Positions 42,421 to 52,541 of a DNA stretch of 64,000 nt are shown in pieces. Both the position numbers and the translations under genes were made by a program. The notes under the pieces are model-generated. The model was not told where the DNA came from. It saw only the letters and a list, made by a program, of their open reading frames with translations, and did no database searches. The stretch spans positions 9,386,524 to 9,450,523 of the forward strand of contig NC_056530.1 of assembly GCF_019175285.1 (NCBI RefSeq), read 5' to 3'. Each line of letters starts with the position of its first letter. The stretch's first letter is position 1. Source of the DNA: Sceloporus undulatus. Its lineage: Eukaryota; Chordata; Lepidosauria; Squamata; Phrynosomatidae.

Positions 42421-42994
42421 TTGCTCTTGCTCTTGTTATGGCCACTTACCATGTTAGTTGGGGAATCTGTTAGCTTTAGTTAGCCAAGGACCATCTCTGA
42501 AGCTCTTCTCCTTTCTGTCGCTACGGATGGTGGAAACTGCCATATATGATTTCCCTAGTTTCAAAGTATTTTTTTGTTTTAACAACTCTCCCGTTCCCAC
42601 ATCAGTTTGTTGTTGCTGTTCGAGTCTGTGTGAAATTTCACGCAAACCTTTGCTCCTGCTTCCGCCGACACAAACATTATTTTTGCATGCGGTTTTGCAA
42701 GCAATCTGGCCTATTTTTGTGTGTCTTTTCCCTCTTATGTGAGCATTTAAATATATATATATGGAAGAACTCCATCAAAACATTCAGGGAAATAAAAACA
42801 TCCAAGTGTTTTGGCCTCCATATGCATTAATATGAAAATGCATTAAAATAACAACCAAGCAAATTTCTTCTCTATATACCGCTAGCTTTATCTAGTTTAG
42901 TTTAGTCCTGTCCATTGTTTCTTTCTACCTTCACCTGCTTCACCTCTTCTGAGTCTTGCTAGTCTCATCACCATGCGGTAGCTCCAAAGGCTAG

Positions 42995-43150
42995 ACCATG
43001 AAGAACCAGTATGACGTTGTGGCCATGTTGGATTGGGACTTAGGAAATCCTGGTTCTAATCCCTCACTTGATCCGTGAAATTCATGAGGGTAACTTTGGA
43101 CCATCATGAGCTTGTTGGAAGGAAGGCAACAAAGGAGCAACATTGAGTAT
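42995..43150 (+). mobile_element. Old tRNA SINE shared by both gene copies
   Basis: 'gaaccagtatgacgttgtgg', 'cctggttctaatccctcact'. The sister copy is at 51505-51660 in the same place. Confidence 0.6.
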
Positions 43151-43600
43151 AAAAGTGTATCAGTCACCTTCATGAATCACCAGCTGAAATTCATCATCCA
43201 CCTCATCTTCCAGAAATTCATCTTGTTGAGGAATCCATCCAAGCAAACCTGAACCTTTCCACTTGTGTCTCACCTAAAGGACAGATTCCTTTTTCTATGT
43301 CCCTTCATAAAATCATCCTAAAAGGAAGGAAGTAGGCCATTTCCTACAATGATTTAGGTGTCTTCTTCCCATAATCCATCTACTCCTCCATGAATTCAGC
43401 CAACTATGTGGAATACAACAAATAATATCTGCAGACACTTCTTCTCCTCACTCCGCCTCAGGACATCATGCAGACACTGTGACTCCAAGTTCAAGACAAG
43501 ATTTCCCCTATCTACTCTTTGTAACCACTTGAGATCTCAAAAGCCTTGCATATATTTCTACTATCTTAATAAAAGTATTCAACTATTGTAGAGTTTTGGG

Positions 43601-44071
43601 TTTTTTTTTCTTATGGTGGACATGTCTCCCTTTGCTTTTCATAAAACTATTGTAACCCTGCCATCCCTGCCATTGAAGAAATGAGGATATTCAAGACCCA
43701 GGAGTAACTGGATGCCTTGCCATGATATGATGGAGGTAAGGGCAGGTGAAAAGGTCTGGGGTTTGCCATATACTGAACTCCTGAGCAAAATGTAAATGTT
43801 TGCATTTACAAATGTGAGAGATAGTACTGAATCTCTTGAGCAGAATGACACACTTGCCAGGGCTGAACAACAACTTTTCACACATTCGCCTATACACAAC
43901 TGGGGTAACACAGATTTGTAGTTTTTTTTAAAAAAATTAAAAATATGTTTAATTGCAAATTACTTGTTTGTAGTCAAACACACAGTCTAATGGGGAGGAG
44001 AGGGAAGAGAAAGAAAATGGATACAGTGCAGAGAGATGTAGGAATAGAAAGAGTGTGGTAAAGCAAATAAA
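43601..44071. other. Unassigned spacer between the duplicated genes
   Basis: No gene or repeat recognised. Confidence 0.3.
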
Positions 44072-44432
44072 GATGGGATACAGACCGCCCAAAAAGGGCT
44101 GTTTGTCTGCACCTTGTTTTGCTGCATGAGGGAACCGCAGCGGACAAACCACGCGGCTCCCTCATGCAACAAAAAGAACCCAAAAAAGTGGGTTGTTTCT
44201 GTGGTGCCATAATGACACCGCAGTATGCCAGTGACGCACTCATTACGTCCTTATGGGGGCATGACATGCGGATGCTAAGTGTCCGTCGTGTCAAAATGGT
44301 GGTGCCCGGGTGTATAGGGCACCACCATTTTGATGCCCATGTCACATGTTAGGAGTGAGGCATGTATGGGTGGTTTGCCCTCGGCCAACTCCTAGCACAT
44401 GATGGGGACGCCGCAAAGTCCCGTCTAGATAG
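44072..44432. mobile_element. MITE of the 'ATACAGACC' family, well preserved
   Basis: 'gatacagaccgcccaaaaag' to 'gtctagatagggcca'. Internal inverted blocks 'gacatgcggatgctaagtgt' and 'accaccattttgatgcc'. Confidence 0.65.
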
Positions 44433-44867
44433 GGCCAAAAGTATATAAAAATACATGCTGTGCTTAAATCTCTGGAGAGTATCATGCAAACTAGTTATTA
44501 ATAAGCCAAGGGATTAAAAGGTATCCATAGCTTAACAGTGAAGCATAGAATGTGCACATAAGATGTCTCAGGTTCAGTCTTTCAGTTTCTGGGTAGGACT
44601 GGGTAAAACTGTTCCAAAACCCTGCAAAGTCACTGCTAGTTGGTGTAAACCAGGGATGTGCTGCTTCACCAGGTACGGAGCCCATTTTCCTTGTCCTGCA
44701 ACAATCAAGAATCCTTATGGACCACCCAAAATTGCATCAAACACACAAACACACAAAAGCAATTTTTGGTTTGCGAGCAAAAGACTATTATGTTAAGCCT
44801 TAGAGTGGGACTGCTGTTGGTGTAGACTATTGGAAATGCAACAACACTGAGCATTAAATCTGTCTTT
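44433..44867. other. Unassigned stretch
   Basis: About 430 bases, no gene or repeat recognised. Confidence 0.3.
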
Positions 44868-45076
44868 GGCTGCATCTGCACTACAGCTGCTTTAACTGCT
44901 ATGGCTGAGTGCTATGGAATTCTGGAATTTCTAGTTTGGTAAGACACTTAGCCTTCACTGTCAGACAGCTCTGGTGTCACCACAAACTACAAATCCCTGG
45001 ATTTCCTAAGATGGAGCCGTGACAGTTAATGCGGTGTCAAACTGCATTATTTCAGTAGTGCAGATGGAGCCTTAGC
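44868..45076. mobile_element. Palindromic MITE (649 family)
   Basis: 'ggctgcatctgcactacagc' to inverted 'tcagtagtgcagatggagcc'. Confidence 0.8.
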
Positions 45077-45940
45077 CTTTGAAATAGTTAGGCTTTGGAT
45101 ATTATTAGGATGGGGCAATTGGTGACTTTCACTTCCTTCTGTAGTTGACATTTTTAAAGATCCACATGGGTCAAATGCAGCATTGATTCCCAGCTGCAAA
45201 TGTGCAAGGGGTGGCATTTGGAGAACAAACACAAGCAATTTACCTTGGCTGTTCTTTTCCTGTGTGGCAAATGCCCAGAAAAGTATAATCTTGGCTGAAG
45301 AAACAAAAGAGGAAACAAGTCAGTCTAGAAGCTACAAAAGACAGGATGAGCAGCCAGAGGAATACAGGGTCTAAGCACAAAAATTCGGTCCAAGCTAAGT
45401 CAAGAGCCAGTCATGGAGAAGCTAAGGAGAAGAGTTCAAAATAAAACCAAGGTTCAGGAAACTAGAAAGCTGGTACTGCCATGGTGCCAAAGATGGAAGA
45501 GCGGTTGCTGTGCAGTACAAGCATATGCCATCTGTAACTTAGCATCCCTGCATTTTCCTTTTGAGTAGGCCCCATCCTTGCCTGTGCTCTTGTTGTTTTC
45601 ATTTCATTCGGTGTCATTCCAAAGGATGAAGCAGCTTAGCCTTCACATCCCTCCTTTCAAGATCAACATGCAATTGCCTAAGCAATGTTTTCAGGGCAGG
45701 ACTGCCAAACCCTTCTGGCTCCTAAGAAGGAATGCCAACCATCTCCGTTTCTGACTGGAGCGATTTATTGAGGCTCGCCTCTTCCCTTTCCTTATCTGAG
45801 GAGGCCTCCTCCAAGCAGGAGGAGATGGCACTAGGACAAAAACAAAGTGCTGCAATTTTTATTGGTGATAGCCATAGAATTCTCGGCCTGCTTTGGATCA
45901 GATCCAGGCATTGGATGGCCTTCTTGCAGCCCGCAGAACA
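45077..45940. other. Unassigned stretch
   Basis: About 860 bases with no gene or repeat recognised. Confidence 0.3.
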
Positions 45941-45951
45941 CAAGAAATCCA

Positions 45952-46154
45952 ATGTGAAGTCGAAGGCTTTCATGGCCGGCATCCATAGTTTTCTGTGGGT
46001 TTTTTGGGCTTTGTGGCCATGTTCTAGAAGAGTTTATTCCTGTTGTTTCACCAGCATCTTCAGAGAAAGATGCCAGCCAGAGATGCTGGTGAAAGGTCAG
46101 GAATAAACTCTTCTAGAACATGGCCACAGAGCCCAAAGAACCCATAGAAAACAT
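45952..46154. mobile_element. Palindromic Penelope-like unit, copy 4
   Basis: Inverted arms, 203 bases, flanked by GAAATCCA at 45944-45951 and 46155-46162. Right arm reads 'gtcaggaataaactcttcta'. Confidence 0.75.
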
Positions 46155-46162
46155 GAAATCCA

Positions 46163-46625
46163 GCCGACATCAACCTGGGTTGATGGAAGTGGGATGGCAC
46201 ATGGACTTTCGCCTGGAAAAGAGGCTGGGTTCACTCAGTCCTGAGCTCCTTGTGATGCATTCTTCCTTCACTCCACATTCCCATAAGAGGATTTCTGATA
46301 TGATAGGAATGCAGGTCACCTGTGTCCCAAACTTGATCTAGTTCCTATGAAAATGGTCACAGTAGATGGGATTACACAGTTCCTGCCAAACCCAATTGCA
46401 ACCAAGTCCAAAGCTAATACCATAGAGGACATACCACCAACTGCCTATGCCCCTTCCAGAGATATCAACCCTATAACCTCTGTTGAAAACTTCAGCATGA
46501 AGCTATCAAGATGCTGTATCCAACACACACCAAAAGGTGGTACAAAGTTTCCAAGCATCTCAGTTGCTTACGTCTGGCCAAATGAACTTTCTCCAGCTGG
46601 GCCACCCTCATGCTCAGTCACACTG
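46163..46625. other. Unassigned stretch
   Basis: Open frames of 73 and 134 codons occur here but have no context or recognised family; the longer runs into a microsatellite. Confidence 0.3.
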
Positions 46626-46626
46626 T

Positions 46627-46682
<56 letters not shown>
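46627..46682. repeat. (AAT)n microsatellite
   Basis: About 18 units. Confidence 0.95.
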
Positions 46683-46683
<1 letters not shown>

Positions 46684-46689
46684 TTATAT

Positions 46690-47191
46690 CCTGCCCCCCT
46701 ACAAGATGCAATTGGGGCGGCTTACAAAGATTAAAAAAACATACAATGTAATAATATGTAACGTTATGTAATAATAGTAGCTTGGTGAGAAGCTTCTCCA
46801 AGTCCTTCTTGGCAAGTACAACAAAGGGCATATCTCCACATGCCAATGACACCAGTTTCCCCTTGCTCTCACCATAAACTGTCTACACAATGCAGGGCCA
46901 AAGCCCCGATTCAAGTGAGGACAACTCTTCTTGAAGGAAGGCCAGTTCCACACCAAATTAGCCCTATCCTGAATTGGATTTAAAACCCCTCACATGTTTT
47001 TTCAGATTTCTCAGGTTAATCCAGAACACACCAGAGCAATGCTGGGTGGGTTCTACATATGTGTCCCACTGTGCCACCCAGCCATGTGCTCTCAGAGGGA
47101 GTGACTTGCACCAGCGGTTGCAATGCCCAGTGGCACAGTGAGACATGTATATGTAGACAGCCACCCAGCATCACTCCAGCAATGGGGGGAA
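46690..47191. other. Unassigned stretch with an inverted repeat
   Basis: 47040-47085 ('gctgggtgggttctacatat') is inverted at 47135-47175 ('tatatgtagacagccaccca'). No gene. Confidence 0.4.
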
Positions 47192-47612
47192 TCCTAGGCT
47201 GCATTCCCACTTACAAATAAATCGCTTTGCGATCCGAATCAATGGATTGGTTCAGCAGCGGAGCGTGGTTCACATTTGCCCCGATCGCATTTTCCTGCTG
47301 CAAAATAAAATAAAATAACCCACTTGTGGTTCACATTGATGAACGAATCGATTCAAAACGGACCCGCTCCAGCCGGCCAAAGGGCAAATTTAAATCAATT
47401 CCGATCCACATCTGGTTCACACATGCGCGGAATCAATTTATCCAAAAAGACATGGGGGGGAATCAACATCAAAAAGACATGGTTTAAATGGGTCTAGCAC
47501 GTGACTCCCCTCTTTGAATTGCTTCAGCGATTCAGTTCAAGTGTGAACCATTTCAACTGGTTCAAACCGATCTGTGATCTGGTTTAAAAGGTAGTGGGAA
47601 TGAGGCCCTGGT
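47192..47612. mobile_element. MITE with 'GCATTCCCACTT' type ends
   Basis: 'aggctgcattcccacttaca' to inverted 'ggtagtgggaatgaggccc'. Pieces of the same family lie at 24970, 32945 and 49355. Confidence 0.6.
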
Positions 47613-48156
47613 AGCTCTAGGTCCAGAATAGTCCAGGAGCAGCCTGGTATTCTGGCCAAAGTAGAAAACCCCTAAATCAATACTTCTTGGGGCAGGCTAA
47701 CCATTGGATAATCTGAGCATCCAGGGAGCCCTCCTTCTCTATACACTGGAAAAAGCACAACAATCAGGGCCTCCAAACTCATGTCTTCCCAATGACCAAA
47801 GTGATGCATATCTTCCAAGCAAAGGCTGGAATCAGACTAAAGCCAAAGAAATTGAGTCCACGCTTATGCCAAGAAGACCCTTCTCTATCTGGCCAACTAT
47901 GCCAACTCTGATTGGCCATTTTCCCCATGGCAAAGAATCCATGAAAACCACATGGGATTCTGGGAAGAAGACATGGCCTATAGGAAGACAATTGTCTTGA
48001 GTCTGTGCTTCTCGCTCCTAGTCAGGGACAACAAAACAGGCTTCTAGGTGAGTTTTGGGACATCCCTTATGACTCCCAACTGGAGTAGGACCACTAAATC
48101 AACAAGATACTAGAAAATTAACACGTAAATTGGGACTAACAAGCACTTAGGCCTGA
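47613..48156. other. Unassigned stretch
   Basis: About 540 bases, no gene or repeat recognised. Confidence 0.3.
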
Positions 48157-48581
48157 GTTCTTTGTGATTCAGGTATAAAGAAATTTGAAAGATCTGGATA
48201 ATTCTCATGGGGAAAAAAAAATCAACCGGGAGAAATATATTGGTCATACCTACTTGATAATTGCATTTTTTTTTGAAAGACTGAAAATGTTGAACTGTAT
48301 ATGATGGAGGAGATAACCAAAAAGAGTCAAATCAACAGAGAAGCAAGTTAATTCCGAAGAGATAAGTCAAAGAAGAGTCACTTCCCATATGCAAGCCTCA
48401 GGAATAGATGTCAAGGTTGGGTCCCTCTGGCAAAATTTCTAAACGTTCCCATTCCCTCATTTTCATATTTCAGAATGAATCCTCCAGATGCCTCCTGGTC
48501 TTGCAAGTGCAGGGTTCCTATCTGGAGATCACTTTAGTCATGCACCATAGGGAAAATACTCTTCTAATGAGAATTATGAAT

Positions 48582-48588
48582 TGACTCA
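48582..48588 (+). promoter_or_regulatory. AP-1-like site upstream of the 73-residue EDC gene
   Basis: TGACTCA, 119 bases before the TATA box, matching TGAGTCA in unit A. Confidence 0.6.
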
Positions 48589-48706
48589 AGGAGTAGCATG
48601 AGCCTGACAATGGGACAAGAGGAGGAAACGTGCTTTTGGGGATGAATGACAAACTTGCCGTTCCAAAACGGTGCATCACTTCCTATAGGGCGGCTTCAAG
48701 ACGGGC

Positions 48707-48790
48707 TATAAAAGGTGCCCCATCTCTCCGGGTTCTTCACAATCTCACTTCCATTCGTTGTTGCTACTGCAATCCTAGCATCTCCAGAAG
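48707..48790 (+). promoter_or_regulatory. TATA box and non-coding exon 1 of the 73-residue EDC gene
   Basis: TATAAAAG at 48707-48714, start expected near 48737, exon 1 ends 'catctccagaag' at 48790 before GTAAGT. Confidence 0.85.
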
Positions 48791-48927
48791 GTAAGTTGCA
48801 TTTCACCCTTATGACTGGATATGGTAACCAATAATGTTACTATTAGATCTTGTTTGGATAGATTTGGAGCCATCCGTGTTATTCAACTATTTCTTTAAGA
48901 CGTAGATGGCTAAGTTGAAACTTACCC

Positions 48928-49131
48928 AAAAGTTTCTGAGAGATGTGTGTGTTGCCTGTCAACTTTTGGTGACCCCATGGATTTTTTAGGCAAGGATTAC
49001 TGAGAGATGGTTTTGCCATTCCTTCCCCTGAAATATCACCATCAGCTCCTGGTATTCCTTGACAGTTTCCCATCCAGGAACTAATCACGACTGTCCTTGC
49101 TTAGCTTCCAAGATCAAATGAGATCTGGTTC
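48928..49131 (-). mobile_element. 5S rRNA-derived SINE
   Basis: Minus strand: 'gatcttggaagctaagcaag' then 'tcctggatgggaaactgtc', with the Bov-B-like tail at the left end. Confidence 0.75.
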
Positions 49132-49139
49132 TTTTAGGG

Positions 49140-49325
49140 CAGTAGTTCTCAACCTTCCCAGTGCCGTGACCCTTTAATACAGTTCCTCGTGTTGTGGTGA
49201 TCCCCAACCATAAAATTATTTTCGTTGCTACTTCATAATATATGTTTTCCGATGGTCTTAGGCGACCCCCGTGAAAGGGTCTTTCAACCCCAAAGGGGTT
49301 GCGACCCACAGGTTGAGAACCGCTG
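49140..49325. mobile_element. SPIN-family hAT MITE, copy 2, near complete
   Basis: CAGTAGTTCTCAACCTTCCC to inverted 'cacaggttgagaaccgctg', with 'ataaaattattttcgttgct' and 'gatggtcttaggcgaccccc' inside. Flanked by TTTTAGGG (49132-49139) and CTTTAGGG (49326-49333), a one-mismatch 8-base duplication. Confidence 0.88.
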
Positions 49326-49354
49326 CTTTAGGGTAAGAGATATCAATTGGATGT

Positions 49355-49500
49355 CAAAAAGATGTGGGTTAAATGGGTCTAGAGCATGGGTCCTCTCTCC
49401 GAATTGCTTCAGAGATTGGGTTCAAGTGCAAACCAGGGTCATTTCAACTGGTTCAAATCAATTTGAGATCCGGTTTAAATGGTAGTGGAAATGAGGCCAA
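49355..49500. mobile_element. Fragment of the 47192-type MITE
   Basis: 'gaattgcttcagagattggg' to 'ggtagtggaaatgaggcc'. Confidence 0.5.
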
Positions 49501-49707
49501 AATGTCCATTATGGGCAGTAATCCGGTACAGGGTTTCAGTTGTGCCATGTGTACATTCACTCCTTGACCTGATGTTTCTTCCTCCATTCCACAAATGTCC
49601 ACATAGATCTGTGTGCATTTTGACCCAAGGCATTTTCATATTTCAGTTGCAGAATAAGATTTCACTTGAACTACCATAGTTACATCCTATGGAATCCTGG
49701 GATATGG

Positions 49708-49925
49708 ATATAGAGTGTGTATGTGTGTGTCCTCAAGTCAACTTTTGACCAATGGCAACCCCATGATTTCCACAGGGTTTCCTTAAGCAAGGAACACTTC
49801 AGACGTGGTTTCGCCAGTTCCTTTCTCTGAAATAGAGCCTAGACCACCGAGAATTCATTGGTGGTTTCCCATCCAAGTACTGACTGGGGATGACCCTGTT
49901 TAGCTTCCAAGATCAATTGGGGTTT
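49708..49925 (-). mobile_element. 5S rRNA-derived SINE
   Basis: Minus strand: 'gatcttggaagctaaacagg' then 'acttggatgggaaaccac'. Confidence 0.75.
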
Positions 49926-50305
49926 AGTACCTTTAAAGAGGCTTATTTAGAAATAAAAGAAGGAAACTACAATGCAGGTGGATTAATTCAAACCAAGACA
50001 ACCACAGTCCTGAGTTTGCAAGACTTGAATGGGGCAGTAGATGATCAAGGATCTGATGGTCATCATCAGTTAAAGTCAGCTTGACAACAACAACAGATCC
50101 TTAGCAAGAGGGTTCAAAAGACATTCCAGGTTACAAAGCCCGGGATTCCATAGGAGGTTGCTAGGGCCGTTGAAGTGGAATCAAGCCGCCATAATGATGC
50201 GGCATGAAAGGGCCCTTGGGATCTTTCTGTCTCAGATTCTAGACATCTCCATACAAAGACCTCAGTTTGTGCCATTGATTTTCTCCATATTCTTGCTTTG
50301 CAGAA

Positions 50306-50527
50306 ATGGGCAACTCTGGCTCCAGTGATGGTGGCTGCTGCTGTTGTGGCGGCAGTGGTTCTTCCGGCACTGATATGATGGTTCTCTCTTATCCAACGGG
50401 TTGTTCTTCTGGCTGCTGCTGCCCCTGCCCCTCGCCTTGCTGCTGTGCCCCCCGGCGGTACTGTTCCCCCTGTTACAGTTCCCAGTCTTGCTATCCCAGC
50501 TGCTACCAAGGCTGCTGTTCCAAATGA
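50306..50527 (+). CDS. Cysteine-rich EDC protein, 73 residues (sister gene B)
   Basis: A small simple-EDC protein, paralogue of the 70-residue gene in unit A. It starts MGNSGSSDGGCCCCGGSGSS, then GTDMMVLSYPTGCSS, then GCCCPCPSPCCCAPRRYC, and ends SQSCYPSCYQGCCSK. 18 of 73 residues are Cys, two more than its sister, and Asn/Ser positions have become Gly or Cys. The Met is two bases past the acceptor AG. Exon 1, TATA box and the upstream AP-1-like site match unit A. The end lacks the early AATAAA of unit A and its predicted 3' UTR runs to about 52210. Likely role is the same as unit A, a cross-linked component of cornified cells, perhaps with altered disulfide potential (inference). Confidence 0.9.
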   Translation: MGNSGSSDGGCCCCGGSGSSGTDMMVLSYPTGCSSGCCCPCPSPCCCAPRRYCSPCYSSQSCYPSCYQGCCSK

Positions 50528-51067
50528 AGGCAATCCCAGCCCTCAAGCTGATTCCAAACAAGGAAGAGATCTTATGGAACCATCTTCTGGATGTAACCAC
50601 TTAGCTTCGCTGCTGTCCTAGATTTGCTCTCTTTCCTGCTTCTGCAACCAGTCTGGCTTGTTCTCTGCTTCTCTCATTAGGCAGCCCCTTTGCTTAACAC
50701 CCCAGATATAGTTCTCTGCTCCTGCTTGAACTTGGAAAAGGTACCTCCATGGGTTTCTCAGGATCCTCCTATCAGTTTGACCAGTGGCCAGGCTGACTGG
50801 GGATTCTGGGAGCTTTAGTCCAAAAGAAGAAAAGGTGTTTTTTGAAGGTCTGCTCCTTTAGGTTGCTAGAGTTGGTGGAATCTGTCAGTTTTATTCAGTT
50901 TCGTTATTTTTTAATTCCCATTTCTGCATCACTTTGTGATTTGCAAGAGCATGAGACTTTGGGGAAACATTTGTGCCAATGTCTCCCGAAATGCACGTAT
51001 TTAGCATGCATTTCTCCCAACCTATGCCATTTTGCAAGCAGTCCCTGGCATTTTGTGTGCCTATGTG

Positions 51068-51203
51068 CAGCGATGTCCAAACTTTGACCCTCCAGGTGTT
51101 TGGACTTCCGCTACCAGAAGCCTCAGACACCTTGGCCAATGGTCTGGGATGCTGGGAACTGAACTCCAAAACACCTGGAGGGCCAGAGTTTGGACATCAC
51201 AGG
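51068..51203. mobile_element. Short hAT MITE
   Basis: CAGCGATGTCCAAACTTTGA to inverted 'agagtttggacatcacag'. Flanked by CCTATGTG (51060-51067) and CCTATGCG (51204-51211). Confidence 0.85.
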
Positions 51204-51504
51204 CCTATGCGCATTTGCCCCCCTCATTTATGGGTGCAGTTTTGAAGAGCTGTATGACAACTTTCCGGGAAATGCCAAAAATCAATACGTGACTGTCTTT
51301 TGGTTTGTGCATTGGTTCACAAAGTGAAAATTCATCAGTTTTGTACTAAAATGCAAACTAGACATGTTCCCTCTTCCCAATAAGTACTATGAGCCTTGTT
51401 TAGCCCTTTATCTCTACTATTAGCCTTGGTTCTCCTCCCTCTCTGCTACTTGTCCTCCAAGCTTTGCTTCTCACCATGAGAAAGTTTGAAATGCTTCACT
51501 GAAG

Positions 51505-51660
51505 AGCCAACAAGGAGTAACAATGAAGATGTTGAACTGGGACTTGGAAGATCTGAGTTCTGATCCTCTCACTGACCTTGGACCAGTTGCTCTATCTCCC
51601 TTGGTGAGGAAGGAGGACAACCACTTGCACCACCATGAGTTTATTGGATGACAGGGGGAT
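51505..51660 (+). mobile_element. Old tRNA SINE, copy in unit B
   Basis: 'gttgaactgggacttggaag', 'gagttctgatcctctcactg'. Same position as the SINE at 42995 in unit A. Confidence 0.55.
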
Positions 51661-52037
51661 GGACGTGAACAAATAAATATACGAAGACACCAACTACAAC
51701 AATGCAATGGAAGTATCTACAACATGCCTGAATTACCAACTGGGGTTAATATTGCTTCCATCATCTCCACACTAATCTCAGTATCTCCTAGGTCACTTCA
51801 AGGCTTAATTTTGAATGACATGCTTGAATCTTTCTTGCCTGCCTCTTAATTAAAGGATAGATCCTCTGTCTATTTCCCTTTGTAATGTGCCAATGTCTCC
51901 TGAAATGCACATATTACCATGTGTTTCTCTCAATCCATGCCATTTTGCAAGCCGTCCTTGGCATTTCGTGTGTCTATGTGCAGAGAAGAATGTAGGCAAT
52001 TGCTTCGGTGGCTTTGTTCCCACAATCCTTCAGTTTC

Positions 52038-52085
52038 TCATAGAATCATAGAATCCATAGAATTCTATGAAGCATCATAGAATCC
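52038..52085 (-). mobile_element. CR1 terminal repeat only
   Basis: 'catagaatcatagaatccat' repeated. No CR1 body. Confidence 0.6.
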
Positions 52086-52290
52086 ATATCTGAAGATACT
52101 GTAATTCCAGGTTTGAGTCAGGATGCCCCCCTTCCGCTCGTTGTAATACCTTGGTGTTTTCAAAAGCTTGCATGCATGTTGCTTACGCTAATAAAAAATA
52201 TTACACCGATATGAAGTCTGCGATGCTTATTTATTACTTGGCATGGCCAACATTGTTTATTTCCTCATATGGCCAGCTTTGTTCCTTTTG

Positions 52291-52508
52291 TTTTCTGTGG
52301 GTTTTTTGGGCTCTGTGGCCATGTTTTAGAAGAGTTTATTCCTGACATCTCGCCAGCAGCTGTGGCTGGCATCTTCACAGAAGATCTCTGAAGATGCCAG
52401 CCACAGATGCTGGCAAAACATCAGGAATAAACTCTGCTAGAACATGGCCACACAGCCTGAAAAACCCACAAAAAACTATGATGCCAGCCATGAAAGTCTT
52501 CAACTCCA
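52291..52508. mobile_element. Palindromic Penelope-like unit, copy 5
   Basis: Inverted arms, flanked by CTTTGTTCCTTTTG (52277-52290) and CTTTGTTCCCTTTG (52509-52522), 13 of 14 equal. The right arm has a hammerhead-like core on the plus strand at 52388-52422. Confidence 0.8.
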
Positions 52509-52541
52509 CTTTGTTCCCTTTGCTTTTGATGGAACAATTAG

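Larger units (their letters stand above)
41864..43590 (+). other. Predicted long 3' UTR of the 70-residue EDC gene
   Basis: Homology with the sister gene's downstream region is kept to the final AATAAA at about 43567, so the whole 1.7 kb is probably transcribed. A separate AATAAA at 41908-41913, absent from the sister, could give a very short 3' UTR. Insertions: a tRNA SINE (42120), a Penelope-like arm (42292) and an older tRNA SINE (42995). Confidence 0.65.
39711..43600 (+). repeat. Tandem gene duplication, unit A
   Basis: Homologous in order to 48157-52210: 5' flank (ttctttatgacacagatata), TATA/exon 1, exon 2, a 1.7-kb 3' UTR and a terminal AATAAA. The introns have diverged through transposon insertions. 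Confidence 0.85.
48791..50303 (+). other. Intron of the 73-residue EDC gene
   Basis: 1.5 kb, acceptor 'tcttgctttgcag' ends at 50303. It carries two 5S-derived SINEs and a SPIN element. Confidence 0.85.
48157..52210 (+). repeat. Tandem gene duplication, unit B
   Basis: Second copy of unit A. The promoter blocks 'gagatcactttagtcatgca' and 'gccgttccaaaacggtgcat' match unit A closely. Confidence 0.85.
50528..52210 (+). other. Predicted long 3' UTR of the 73-residue EDC gene
   Basis: Homologous in order to unit A, ending at AATAAA near 52191. It has a hAT MITE insertion (51068-51203), an old SINE (51505-51660), a CR1 tail (52038-52085) and a 97-base block repeated within it (50972-51068 and 51888-51984). 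Confidence 0.65.

Noticed and set aside
46347-46751. 134-codon frame ending in an Asn run
   Set aside because: The Asn run is the (AAT)n microsatellite; the rest has no recognised family or gene context.
8477-52508. The inverted-arm units as ordinary DNA MITEs
   Set aside because: Flanking duplications vary from 8 to 14 bases and the arms hold hammerhead-like cores, which does not suit a fixed-duplication DNA transposon.
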